From Iamia majanohamensis (lineage in GTDB: Bacteria; Actinomycetota; Acidimicrobiia; Acidimicrobiales; Iamiaceae): a DNA stretch of 64,000 bases. The stretch spans positions 124,001 to 188,000 of the forward strand of contig NZ_CP116942.1 in NCBI RefSeq assembly GCF_028532485.1, in the 5' to 3' direction. Below are positions 35,501 to 42,737 of the stretch, one piece after another (positions within the stretch are counted from its first letter, which is position 1; each line of letters opens with the position of its first letter). Made by a program: the position numbers and the translations under genes. The notes beneath the pieces were generated by a model. That model saw only the letters and a list, made by a program, of their open reading frames with translations, ran no database searches and was not told the DNA's origin.

Positions 35501-35602
35501 GTCACGAGAGACGATGTCTTCGGCTCCAAGATCCGCACCCTCACCGAACCCGAGCGAGACCAGTTCCTGTCCGACGACATCCGCTCTGGCCTAACGGGCT
35601 GA
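32555..35602 (+). CDS. sbcC: Rad50/SbcC-family SMC-like ATPase
   Basis: A 1015-residue ABC/SMC-like ATPase that partners Mre11. Walker A GDTGAGKST (32-40), Q-loop region VVMPQGRF, long Ala/Glu-rich coiled coils, a zinc hook CPVC (Cys460, Cys463) in the middle, ABC signature LSGGE (903-907), and Walker B VFVDEGFGSLD (Asp936, Glu937). It is complete and of usual length. ATG overlaps the Mre11 stop by one base. GC content is near 67%, below the surrounding chromosome. Confidence 0.9.
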   Translation: MRPRRLRFSGLRSYRAEADIDFSDLDLFAVIGDTGAGKSTIIEALCLALYGKKTWSGDSLKDVIADGEDMMRVEFTFDADGHTWIVQRARRRKAGPGQDLLKSTTNHVPDVNGHGQVTQRVVDLLGLSFDQFTRAVVMPQGRFDELLRSTTGTRNQILKSLLGLEDMTRAAKAAVEARDEVRPIHERYLERRRAFPADPQAELRDATMGRDVAVARRSLLERSVEAIGGPLATQQAAATVRGPLSEALAALGSQPDDVVEVLRSCHEVGARLHEELAEVKADLDKAKGSFDAASEEIEVVLAGFPTTGHLTAAASRAEDAVENLPGDLEALAGARRRRSALEEAAPATGIDPALVERERDTAQEVADLRRAEGVAKDARAEARSAWARFLALRDGLPGATSAAAAARQAHESARSDVAAVEERLTAAGAELANAQAAVEAAQVADRVAAVAVGHGAGDPCPVCSRELPSDFVVPDSADLDAARNRLDAATAARDAVGTELRAQRDRASELAATARLRSDAEATAQADLEAERVEAAGLGVDIAAHDDDRALAALDTAVERSADRLGQAEAAAQAASVARATAEAALEGERIRHADQVVQAENEVGRAQAALDRYVTMLVGLPSAWRRESEPTADSLSVEGFIDLGSRLAAAKGSVEAAAKRRADAEGAMAKGEARREAIRANAAERVTQPAAAALAQVNRHLTRVRAVVERARQAAKACALDVEFPDASVEEVPDRVTTADLPDTIAATSQRLGDATHQVEVARRVLTEVEAAERSAAEAVASALAEAGCETVDELHGQLGQARSQEQQAEHAVAAAAVAVTQAAAVDEVLNLATPLREDLEVLCAALGNNQFVDHLLDRREAELLAEASRRLKALTGDKFGFVADFGVKNTASGEIRSPDSLSGGERFQASLALALALVEIASRGAGRLDAVFVDEGFGSLDQNALETALATLGRVAGGGKTVALISHLQAVAEYVDTVMHVTRDDVFGSKIRTLTEPERDQFLSDDIRSGLTG

Positions 35603-35676
35603 TCACCGAAGGCCGACTTGCCGTCGGGCGGCGGGCCGATCGGGCTGGACCGCCAGATTCATGGATGGTGGTACGG

Positions 35677-35694
35677 TCCCAGTCTCAACTGGGA
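35677..35694 (+). promoter_or_regulatory. Hairpin before the SIR2 start
   Basis: TCCCAGT-CTCA-ACTGGGA: a perfect seven-pair stem with a four-base loop, ending seven bases before the GGGAGG Shine-Dalgarno (35699-35705 region) of the SIR2 gene. It may be an operator or a leader hairpin that affects translation. Confidence 0.5.
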
Positions 35695-35711
35695 AGGTCG
35701 GGAGGGCCATC

Positions 35712-36998
35712 GTGGAGAGTCTGTACCTTACAGCTGGCGACTTGCGGTTTGAGGTCACTGAAGGCTCGAACGGGCGACGTCTGCGCGACATCCTTGGTCA
35801 ATTGATTCAGGTGAACGATCTCTGTTTACTAGTTGGAACGGGCGCATCCTTCCACCTTGGTGCTCCGAAAATCCGCTCTGTCGATTCGCAGATTGTAAAG
35901 GAGATGTGTGCGACAGCCGGTTTGAAACTGGAAGAACGGCACTCTCAGTTGCTCGACCAGATGATCCCGGAGGGTACGGACCTCGAGCATTTCCTGGGCC
36001 AACTGGTGGCATGTCGCTCCTACGCGGCTGCGTTCAAGCTGACAGACGTCACGGTCGGAGAAGTTGAGTGCACTTCAGACGAACTAGAAAACCTCTTCGT
36101 CGCGGTCAATGTGGGTCTTGCGTGGGCATGCGACCTACCAAACGCTGATTGCGATCCGGAGTTTGAGAGCGATCCTTTGAAGGCGCATCGAGACTTGCTC
36201 GGTCGTCTGGTCGCAGCAAGACGACCCGATGCGCCCCGGTTGAAGGTTTTCACCACAAACTACGACACGGTCATAGAGCGAACGCTGGACGAGTCTGGAG
36301 TTACGTTCATCGATGGGTTCTTGGGGTCGATCGATCGGCAGATCAGTCTTGCCTCTTATAATAGAGATGTCTACTACGCACCGAACGCCGATAAGGGCAC
36401 TGTTCGCCGAGTGCCGGACTTGGTACACCTCTACAAGCTGCACGGCAGTCTGACCTGGCGTAGCAGGCATTCGTCACTCGGATCGACGACCGTAACGCAG
36501 TCTGCCGGCCCGCCAGCAGGTGATGAAGTTGCGGTGATATACCCGACGCCTACGAAGGAATCGGACGTCCTTGGGCATCCGTACTCCGACTTCTTGCGGT
36601 TGTTCGGCGCTGCGGTAAGTGAGCCGGAATGTGCATTGCTTGTGATCGGCTATGGCTTCGCTGACGAGCATATCAACCGAATCATCTTTGATGGGATGGC
36701 TCGAAACGGGAGTCTCCAACTCTTCATCGCCGATCCATTCGGTGTCGTTGAGTCCTATGATGGGGATCAAGCACCTCCGGTTGTGGAACGATCTGACTCG
36801 CCGGTGGGCCGACTCTCGGCCGTAAAGGACTCGCGCATCTCTGTTCTGACCGGCGAGGCGGCCATCTTTCCGCGCCTGGCTGAAGCGTTTCCTGACGTTA
36901 CTGACCTGCCTCCTGCCGGGCAGGACCGGATCGAAGATGTTCTCGCCGCTGCCCTGTTGCGACAGGCCGACACATCGGCAATGGATGTTGGCCAGTGA
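35712..36998 (+). CDS. SIR2-domain protein, predicted NADase of a SIR2-HerA pair
   Basis: A 428-residue SIR2 protein. NAD-binding GTGAS (42-46), TTNYD (Thr182, Asn183, Asp185), catalytic His244 in YKLHGSLTW and GYGFADEHIN (from 313) are all intact, so NAD+ hydrolysis is predicted. GTG at 35712 is chosen because GGGAGG lies just upstream; an ATG at 35661 is the alternative. The stop overlaps the start of the HerA gene (GTGA). GC is near 55%, far below the genome. In known SIR2-HerA anti-phage pairs, infection triggers NAD+ loss. Confidence 0.85.
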   Translation: MESLYLTAGDLRFEVTEGSNGRRLRDILGQLIQVNDLCLLVGTGASFHLGAPKIRSVDSQIVKEMCATAGLKLEERHSQLLDQMIPEGTDLEHFLGQLVACRSYAAAFKLTDVTVGEVECTSDELENLFVAVNVGLAWACDLPNADCDPEFESDPLKAHRDLLGRLVAARRPDAPRLKVFTTNYDTVIERTLDESGVTFIDGFLGSIDRQISLASYNRDVYYAPNADKGTVRRVPDLVHLYKLHGSLTWRSRHSSLGSTTVTQSAGPPAGDEVAVIYPTPTKESDVLGHPYSDFLRLFGAAVSEPECALLVIGYGFADEHINRIIFDGMARNGSLQLFIADPFGVVESYDGDQAPPVVERSDSPVGRLSAVKDSRISVLTGEAAIFPRLAEAFPDVTDLPPAGQDRIEDVLAAALLRQADTSAMDVGQ

Positions 36999-39148
36999 CC
37001 ACCGACGGCACGCATCGAATTGGCTCCGTCGCTGCGGTGGAGAGCGAACGGGTGTTGATCGAGATTGATGCGGCTTCGGCAGGACTGGTGAAGGCCGGGT
37101 CTGCAGGGGTGCTGCCAGTCGGTGCCATCAACTCTTACGTGACGATTTCGGCGGGCTCTAGTCGAGTTGTAGCAGTAGTCACGGCGATTCGCATGGCGCC
37201 TGAAGGCGGGCCCGGGGCACCACAGCTTCCGTCGGATGCCGCCTTCGAGATTCGCCGTACCATCGAAGCGACTATGGTTGGAAGACTAGAAGTGGGAGGC
37301 TACGAGCCTGGCTTAGTTTCCTACCCTTCAGTATTCGCGCCCGTGTCGCTTGCCACAAGGGCCGACCTTGAGACGATCTTTCGTCCAGGCGAGCCGGCGT
37401 TCGCTCTAGGTCAAGCGTCCGTTGCACCTGACCAAGATGTCTGGCTCAATGCTGATCGTTTGCTAGGACGCCACTTCGCTGTGCTTGGTTCCACGGGTTC
37501 CGGAAAGTCGTGCTCGGTGATGGCGGCACTTGACGGCATTGCCGACCTCGGCGTTCCCGGAGCTAACATCGTAATCTTCGACACAAATGGAGAGTACGGA
37601 CGATGCTTTCGACAAGGAAGCATGCGTGCCGCGAAGATGCGGGCATTCTCCGTAGGGCCGACGCCCGGCGGCGACGGGTCACTACACGTGCCGCAATGGT
37701 TCATGAACACCGACGAACACCTTGAAATGGTGCGAGCCGCAGAAGGTGTCCAAGCGCCGCTTCTGCAAAGGGCGATAGCCGATGCTCGCTTGCATAGTGA
37801 GACCAAGGGTATTGGTCTGCGGCGGCTGCGAATGGTTAGGCGTGCTCTTGAGACCATCACTAATATCGAGCGGAATGATCGTAAGGTCCAAGAGAAGCTC
37901 CTCTCCCAAGGTCGTTCGCTGCACACATACCTGGGTTCTTTCCTAGATCCACCGGACGAACTTGAAGTTCATTGGCGGGCGATGCAGGAGAGTTTAAGGA
38001 GATTCGGAGAGCTCGACCTTGATGATTCTTCCTGGGACCCGTTGACCGCCGTTCAACGCGGAGTATTTGAAGAAGTAGTTCAAGCCATGAGAGACGAGAT
38101 AGAGTCCGCGGTCAGCACGCTTGGGCTTGGAAGTAGCATCGCCGCCTCCGACTTCGATGCTCCAACTTACTTCTCATTGGAGGACTTGAGCGAAGTCTTC
38201 CTTCCCCGACGAATCGAAATGGAGTCTGAGCAGGACCAGAGAATTGCAGCGTATGCGGTCACGATGCAGATGCGTCTGAGCCGGATGCTCGCAGATGATC
38301 GCTACAGCTTCGTCACGCGGGTGGAGCCTTTTGAAGGTGCGCTGAGTCTTTACCTCCGAATGTTGTTTGGACACCAGCCAATGGAGACCTTCGACTCTGA
38401 AGCGGAACCTCCTTGGGGAGAAAGCTACAGCAACGAGTGTGAGGGCAGTGATGGGCATCAAGTCACTCTGCTAGATTTAAGTCTTGTGGCCCAAGACGTC
38501 TTGGGGGTGGTCACCGGCCTCATTGCGCGATTGATACTTGACCTTGCTCAGCGAGTCGAACCGAGAGCATCCTACCCGGTACTAGTAGTGCTCGAAGAAG
38601 CTCACCGATATGTTCGCCGAGAAGCGGACGGGTCAAGGACGCAGGCAAGCCTCGCGTTTGAGCGGATCGCAAAGGAAGGCAGGAAGTTCGGCGTTTCATT
38701 GTGCGTTGCTACGCAGCGTCCAAGCGAACTGGACGGCACCGTGCTGGCTCAGTGCGGAACGCTGATCGCACACAGGACTGTGAGCCAAGTCGACCAAGAC
38801 CTTATCCGTCATGCCACGCCGATGGCGTCGCGTGACGTGTTGCGTCAGTTGCCAGGCTTGGCGACTCAACATGCGCTTGTACTCGGTGAGGCGGTCCCTG
38901 CTCCCGTTGCGGTCCGGGTTCGTGACGTGGCCGACCCTCCGGACAGCCAAGACCCTCGCTTCATCGAGCGGTGGTCGGCGGGAGCTGCAGACGGCGCCGC
39001 CCGCCACATCCACGCGATTGCGAAGGCGTGGGAGTCGGGACGTCGGACACGTGTTGGAGCGGCAGACCTGACCACCTCGGATGAGGGTTCACCGGGGTCC
39101 GACAACGATGATGGTACCAATGAAGGAATTGCCCCGGCGGGCGAGTAG
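36995..39148 (+). CDS. herA: HerA-type ATPase (DUF87) of the SIR2-HerA pair
   Basis: A 717-residue HerA/DUF87 ATPase. It has an N-terminal HAS-barrel-like region (1-150), a canonical Walker A GSTGSGKS (165-172), Walker B LVVLEEAHRYV (about 530-540) and KEGRKFGVSLCVATQRPSEL with LAQCGTLIAHR, the classic HerA C-terminal motifs. The central region (about 250-450) is a long helical insertion. It is coupled to SIR2 by a GTGA overlap. GC is as low as in SIR2. Unlike the HerA at 29215, its P-loop is normal. Confidence 0.88.
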   Translation: MTTDGTHRIGSVAAVESERVLIEIDAASAGLVKAGSAGVLPVGAINSYVTISAGSSRVVAVVTAIRMAPEGGPGAPQLPSDAAFEIRRTIEATMVGRLEVGGYEPGLVSYPSVFAPVSLATRADLETIFRPGEPAFALGQASVAPDQDVWLNADRLLGRHFAVLGSTGSGKSCSVMAALDGIADLGVPGANIVIFDTNGEYGRCFRQGSMRAAKMRAFSVGPTPGGDGSLHVPQWFMNTDEHLEMVRAAEGVQAPLLQRAIADARLHSETKGIGLRRLRMVRRALETITNIERNDRKVQEKLLSQGRSLHTYLGSFLDPPDELEVHWRAMQESLRRFGELDLDDSSWDPLTAVQRGVFEEVVQAMRDEIESAVSTLGLGSSIAASDFDAPTYFSLEDLSEVFLPRRIEMESEQDQRIAAYAVTMQMRLSRMLADDRYSFVTRVEPFEGALSLYLRMLFGHQPMETFDSEAEPPWGESYSNECEGSDGHQVTLLDLSLVAQDVLGVVTGLIARLILDLAQRVEPRASYPVLVVLEEAHRYVRREADGSRTQASLAFERIAKEGRKFGVSLCVATQRPSELDGTVLAQCGTLIAHRTVSQVDQDLIRHATPMASRDVLRQLPGLATQHALVLGEAVPAPVAVRVRDVADPPDSQDPRFIERWSAGAADGAARHIHAIAKAWESGRRTRVGAADLTTSDEGSPGSDNDDGTNEGIAPAGE

Positions 39149-39370
39149 ACGTGAGTTGCCGCAATTCGTTTTCCCACGAAACGCACGCTGAAGTTTGAGT
39201 GAAGGTTGGACGGTGATCCCACGGGAGCCCTCCGTGGCGGATCGGTCCGGCGACACTCGCGAAGCGATCGTGCGGATCGCAGATGCCGGCAGTCCCGCTC
39301 TGTAGCGCACTTTCGTTCCCGGCAGTTCTCGGCGAGGCGCTGCGAGCCTCTGACCTTGAGTTTTTCTAGA
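39149..39370. other. Island right-end non-coding stretch
   Basis: About 220 bases between the HerA stop and tRNA-Gly. No gene recognised; a 73-codon minus frame is not convincing. If the island is mobile, this stretch would be its right arm next to the tRNA. Confidence 0.4.
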
Positions 39371-39440
39371 GCGGGTGACGGGAATCGAACCCGCGTTCTC
39401 AGCTTGGGAAGCTGATGTTCTGCCTCTGAACTACACCCGC
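39371..39440 (-). tRNA. tRNA-Gly, anticodon CCC
   Basis: The minus strand folds as a complete cloverleaf of 70 bases: acceptor GCGGGTG/CACCCGC (7 pairs), D stem GTTC/GAAC, anticodon stem TCAGC/GCTGA with loop TTCCCAA (anticodon CCC), four-base variable loop and T stem GCGGG/CCCGT with loop TTCGATT. The 3' CCA is not encoded. Its bases 39393-39410 are repeated at 25821, marking it as the probable integration site of the island. Confidence 0.95.
39393..39410. repeat. 18-bp direct repeat, right copy (within tRNA-Gly)
   Basis: Identical to 25821-25838. It covers the anticodon loop, the 3' side of the anticodon stem, the variable loop and the first bases of the T stem. Confidence 0.75.
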
Positions 39441-39600
39441 GAGCGGACGGCGGGGTGGGAGCGGGTCCCGGCCACCGGCCGATGCGTGAGCGCCGAGCAT
39501 AGCGACCCGCCCCGGGGCGGCTGCCGCCGGGATCGGGCCGGACGCCGTCGAGGCCTGGTGTGCCTAGGGGGGCCAGGGTGCTGCGTGCGAGGATGATCCG

Positions 39601-40548
39601 ATGTCCGATCGCACCGTCGACGCCCCCGCCGCACAGGCTGCGGCGCGCCCCGGTCCCGTCCAGATCGTGGCCATGGTCGCCCGGGGGTTCGCCATGGGCG
39701 CGGCCGACGTCGTGCCCGGGGTCTCCGGCGGCACCGTCGCCCTCGTACTCGGCATCTACGAGCGCCTGGTCACCAACATCCGCACCGGTGCCAGCGTCCT
39801 CGGCCACGTCGTCCGCCTCGACGTCAAGGGCGCCCTCGCCCGCCTTCGCGAGATCGAGTGGCTGTTCCTCATCCCACTCCTCGCCGGCATCGGCGCCGCC
39901 GTGCTCAGCCTGGCCCACGTCATCGAGGTCGCCCTCGAGGACCACCCGGTGCCCATGGGCGCCCTGTTCTTCGGGCTCATCGCCGGCTCCGCCATCCTCG
40001 CCTGGCGCATGCTCGAGAGCGCCACCGCCCGTGAGGTGATCGTGATGATCGCCGTGGCCATCGTCGCCTTCTTCGCCCTCGGCCTCACCTCCGGCGAGCG
40101 CACCGACGCCGCCCTCTGGTTCGTGCTCATCGCCGGGGCGATCGCCATCTGCGCCATGATCCTCCCCGGCGTCTCCGGATCCTTCCTGCTCCTCGCCATC
40201 GGCATGTACGAGCTGGTCATCGACGCCGTCAACGAGCGCGACCTCGTCTTCATCGCCGTCTTCGGCATCGGCTGCGTGCTCGGCCTGGCCCTCTTCTCCA
40301 GCGCCCTCAGCTGGTCGCTCGAGAACCACCACGACCTCGTCATGGCCGCCCTCACCGGGCTCATGCTCGGCTCCCTGCGGGTGCTCTGGCCCTGGCCCGT
40401 CGGCACCGAGGACACCGGCCTGGCCGCCCCCGGCGAGCAGTGGGGCCTGGCCCTCGTCATCGCCGTGGTCGCCTTCGCCTTCGTCGTCGCCGTGGCCGAG
40501 GTGGCCCGCCGCTACGGCCAGCTCGAGGACGCCGAGCTCCACGACTGA
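39601..40548 (+). CDS. DUF368 (PopT-like) membrane protein
   Basis: A 315-residue polytopic membrane protein with about eight to nine helices. Repeated motifs GAADVVPGVSGGTVALVLGIYE and CAMILPGVSGSFLLLAIGMYE define DUF368. Members (PopT) translocate undecaprenyl phosphate back across the membrane for cell-wall and glycan synthesis. ATG at 39601 with GAGGAT six bases upstream. A DedA gene follows, a second family with undecaprenyl-phosphate flippases. Confidence 0.9.
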   Translation: MSDRTVDAPAAQAAARPGPVQIVAMVARGFAMGAADVVPGVSGGTVALVLGIYERLVTNIRTGASVLGHVVRLDVKGALARLREIEWLFLIPLLAGIGAAVLSLAHVIEVALEDHPVPMGALFFGLIAGSAILAWRMLESATAREVIVMIAVAIVAFFALGLTSGERTDAALWFVLIAGAIAICAMILPGVSGSFLLLAIGMYELVIDAVNERDLVFIAVFGIGCVLGLALFSSALSWSLENHHDLVMAALTGLMLGSLRVLWPWPVGTEDTGLAAPGEQWGLALVIAVVAFAFVVAVAEVARRYGQLEDAELHD

Positions 40549-40596
40549 GCCCTCGGGACAGGACGTCACCGTGACCACGACGACAGCCCCCCGATC

Positions 40597-40615
40597 GCCC
40601 TCCGCTGCGGAGGGC
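40597..40615 (+). promoter_or_regulatory. Hairpin masking the DedA Shine-Dalgarno
   Basis: GCCCTCC-GCTGC-GGAGGGC forms a seven-pair stem. Its right arm contains GGAGGG, the ribosome binding site of the DedA gene starting at 40621. It could switch translation or act as a weak terminator between the two genes. Confidence 0.5.
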
Positions 40616-40620
40616 TCGCC

Positions 40621-41343
40621 GTGATCTTCGCCGGGCTCAGCGACTTCCTCACCGGCGACCTCACCGACTGGGTCATCGACGTCATCGACCGCCTCGGCTA
40701 CCTCGGCGTCGCCCTCCTCGTCGCCCTGGAGAACGTCTTCCCGCCCATCCCCTCCGAGGTCGTGCTCCCCGCCGCCGGCATCCACGCCAAGGACGGCGGC
40801 AGCTCGGTGGTCGGCATGATCATCGCCGCCACCATCGGCTCGGTCGTCGGCGCCTGGGTCCTCTACCTCGGCGCCTCGTGGATCGGCCCCGACCGGCTCC
40901 GGGCCCTCGTCGTCCGCCGAGGTCGCTGGATCGGCGTCAAGGAGAAGGACCTCGACAAGGCCGAGCGCTGGTTCGACCGCCACGAGGAGCGGGCCGTCCT
41001 CATCTGCCGCTGCGTGCCCCTCGTGCGCTCGCTCGTCTCCATCCCCGCCGGGATCGAGCGCATGCGCCCGGTCCCCTTCACCCTCTACACCGCGCTCGGC
41101 TCGCTCGTCTGGAACACCGCCCTGATCATGGTCGGCTACGCCGCCCGCCAGCACTGGGGCACGGTGCAGGACGTCGTCGGCTACGTGCAGTACGCGGTGG
41201 TGCTCGCCATCCTCGGCGCCCTCGGCTGGTTCGTCTGGCGCCGCATCGTCCGGGTCCGCCTCCACCCCGAGGACGCCGACCCGGAGCTGCTCCCGCCCGA
41301 CCTCGAGGACCAGGTCACCCACCACCACACCGACCAGCCCTAG
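40621..41343 (+). CDS. DedA-family membrane protein
   Basis: A 240-residue DedA/SNARE-associated protein. Features: the re-entrant loop region ALENVFPPIPSEVVLPAAG with the conserved Glu, an amphipathic segment, the CRCVPLVRSLVSIPAGIERM motif with essential Arg residues, and four to five helices. DedA proteins flip undecaprenyl phosphate or other lipids and depend on proton motive force. GTG start, Shine-Dalgarno within a hairpin, 72 bases after DUF368. The His-rich C-terminus is unusual but short. Confidence 0.9.
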   Translation: MIFAGLSDFLTGDLTDWVIDVIDRLGYLGVALLVALENVFPPIPSEVVLPAAGIHAKDGGSSVVGMIIAATIGSVVGAWVLYLGASWIGPDRLRALVVRRGRWIGVKEKDLDKAERWFDRHEERAVLICRCVPLVRSLVSIPAGIERMRPVPFTLYTALGSLVWNTALIMVGYAARQHWGTVQDVVGYVQYAVVLAILGALGWFVWRRIVRVRLHPEDADPELLPPDLEDQVTHHHTDQP

Positions 41344-41387
41344 CCACGGGATCGGGCCCGGGGGCGCTGCACTAGGTTCGGCGCCCG

Positions 41388-41951
41388 ATGATCCTGTCCG
41401 ATCGCTCCATCCGCGAGGCGCTGGCCGCCGGCCGCATCGAGATCGACCCCCTCGACGAGTCCTACATCCAGCCCTCGTCGGTCGACCTCACCATCGACCG
41501 CTCCTTCCGCGTGTTCCGCAACCACACGATGCCGCTCATCGACGTGAAGAAGGACCTGAGCGAGCTCACCGAGGTGGTGGAGATCCCCGACGACGGGGTC
41601 TTCATCCTCCACCCCGGCGAGTTCGTCCTCGGCGCCACCGCCGAGCGGGTGCGGCTGCCCACCGACATGGTCGCCCGCCTCGAGGGCAAGTCGAGCCTGG
41701 GCCGCCTGGGCCTGCTCATCCACTCCACCGCCGGCTTCGTCGACGCCGGCTGGGACGGCTACCTCACCCTCGAGCTGTCCAACATCGCCACCCTGCCCAT
41801 CACCCTCTACCCGGGCATGAAGATCGGCCAGATCTCCTTCCTCCAGATGACCACCGAGGCCGACGAGCCCTACGGCTCCGCCTCCAAGGGCTCCAAGTAC
41901 CAGGGCCAGCGCGGCCCCACCGCCAGCCGCTACTGGGAGAACTTCGGCTAG
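41388..41951 (+). CDS. dcd: dCTP deaminase (dUTP-forming type)
   Basis: A 187-residue trimeric dCTP deaminase. Key stretches are [56 protein letters not shown] with the catalytic Glu region in LTLELSN, and the C-terminal lid [11 protein letters not shown]. The sequence is close to mycobacterial Dcd, which both deaminates and hydrolyses to dUMP, so the bifunctional activity is likely. TAGGTT ends nine bases before the ATG. Its stop shares CTAG with the convergent gene's stop. Confidence 0.95.
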   Translation: MILSDRSIREALAAGRIEIDPLDESYIQPSSVDLTIDRSFRVFRNHTMPLIDVKKDLSELTEVVEIPDDGVFILHPGEFVLGATAERVRLPTDMVARLEGKSSLGRLGLLIHSTAGFVDAGWDGYLTLELSNIATLPITLYPGMKIGQISFLQMTTEADEPYGSASKGSKYQGQRGPTASRYWENFG

Positions 41952-42655
41952 GTCGTCTGACCGGGAGGTCCCCCCTCCTGCTCGTGGGCCCAGTCGTCGA
42001 TGCGGGTGGTCCGCTGCACCTCCACCGTCTCCAGGTCCGGGTGGTCGAGGAGCTGCTGGCCCACCCGCTCCGTCGATGCGATGTAGGTGGACGTCAGGTC
42101 GTGGTCCGAGCAGGTGATCCAGGTCTGTGCCTGGTCCCAGGCCAGCGACGGCGTGTTGACCCAACCCGCGCCGCGGTGCCGGATGCGTTGGGCTGCTGCG
42201 TGGCGACCCTCGATGGACGGTGACCTGTAGAGGTGGGGCCGGTGGTCGTCCGCGCTGATGACGGCGGCCAGGCCGAACTCGAAGAAGTACGGGCCGGTGC
42301 TGTTCACGCCCAGGATGCCGAACAGGTCCTTGGCCGTCGACACCTCGATGTCGCCGTCCCACACCGTCCAGGGCCGACGCTCTCCATCGTCGGGGAGCGC
42401 CGGCTCGAGCAGCTTCCAGGTCGTGGTCGGGGTCAGCTCCAGTCCGGCCAGCGCGGCGAGGGCACCCCAGGTGGTTCGAGGCTCCACTGGCTCGACCGAG
42501 CACTCCAGCTCCCACGGCACGAACGGGTGGAACAGCCGCAGGTAGCACTCGTGGCCCGGGGGCAGCAGCTCGGCGACCGTGTGGCCCTCCGACTCGGGCG
42601 CCGGCCCCAGGTCCCACGGGATCGCGTGCTCGATCTCGTCGATCTCGACGTTCAT
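41948..42655 (-). CDS. Hypothetical protein, 235 residues
   Basis: Cytoplasmic, acidic protein rich in Trp and Pro, with no Cys-rich motif or membrane segment. Segments such as [28 protein letters not shown] and [15 protein letters not shown] suggest an alpha/beta protein. I do not recognise a family. ATG at 42655 with CACACT six bases upstream (leaderless pattern). Convergent with dcd, sharing the four bases CTAG as both stop codons. Confidence 0.65.
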   Translation of the reverse strand: MNVEIDEIEHAIPWDLGPAPESEGHTVAELLPPGHECYLRLFHPFVPWELECSVEPVEPRTTWGALAALAGLELTPTTTWKLLEPALPDDGERRPWTVWDGDIEVSTAKDLFGILGVNSTGPYFFEFGLAAVISADDHRPHLYRSPSIEGRHAAAQRIRHRGAGWVNTPSLAWDQAQTWITCSDHDLTSTYIASTERVGQQLLDHPDLETVEVQRTTRIDDWAHEQEGGPPGQTT

Positions 42656-42737
42656 CGAGACAGTGTGGTGGGCCCGGCCTGCACCACCGGCTCTCTTTCG
42701 TCACCTGTGCCTCTTGGTCGAGCCGTGGAGGCGAGCT

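Noticed and set aside
31167-35602. Housekeeping sbcDC
   Set aside because: Stop/start coupling to NurA and HerA, lower GC and island location argue for a specialised Mre11-Rad50, although a housekeeping role cannot be excluded from this window.
35661-35711. ATG at 35661 as the SIR2 start
   Set aside because: No Shine-Dalgarno, and it would place the perfect hairpin inside the coding region; GTG at 35712 has GGGAGG just upstream.
39089-39310. 73-codon minus-strand frame near the tRNA, possible integrase remnant
   Set aside because: No integrase motif (R-HxxR-Y) can be found and it overlaps the HerA 3' end; not supported.
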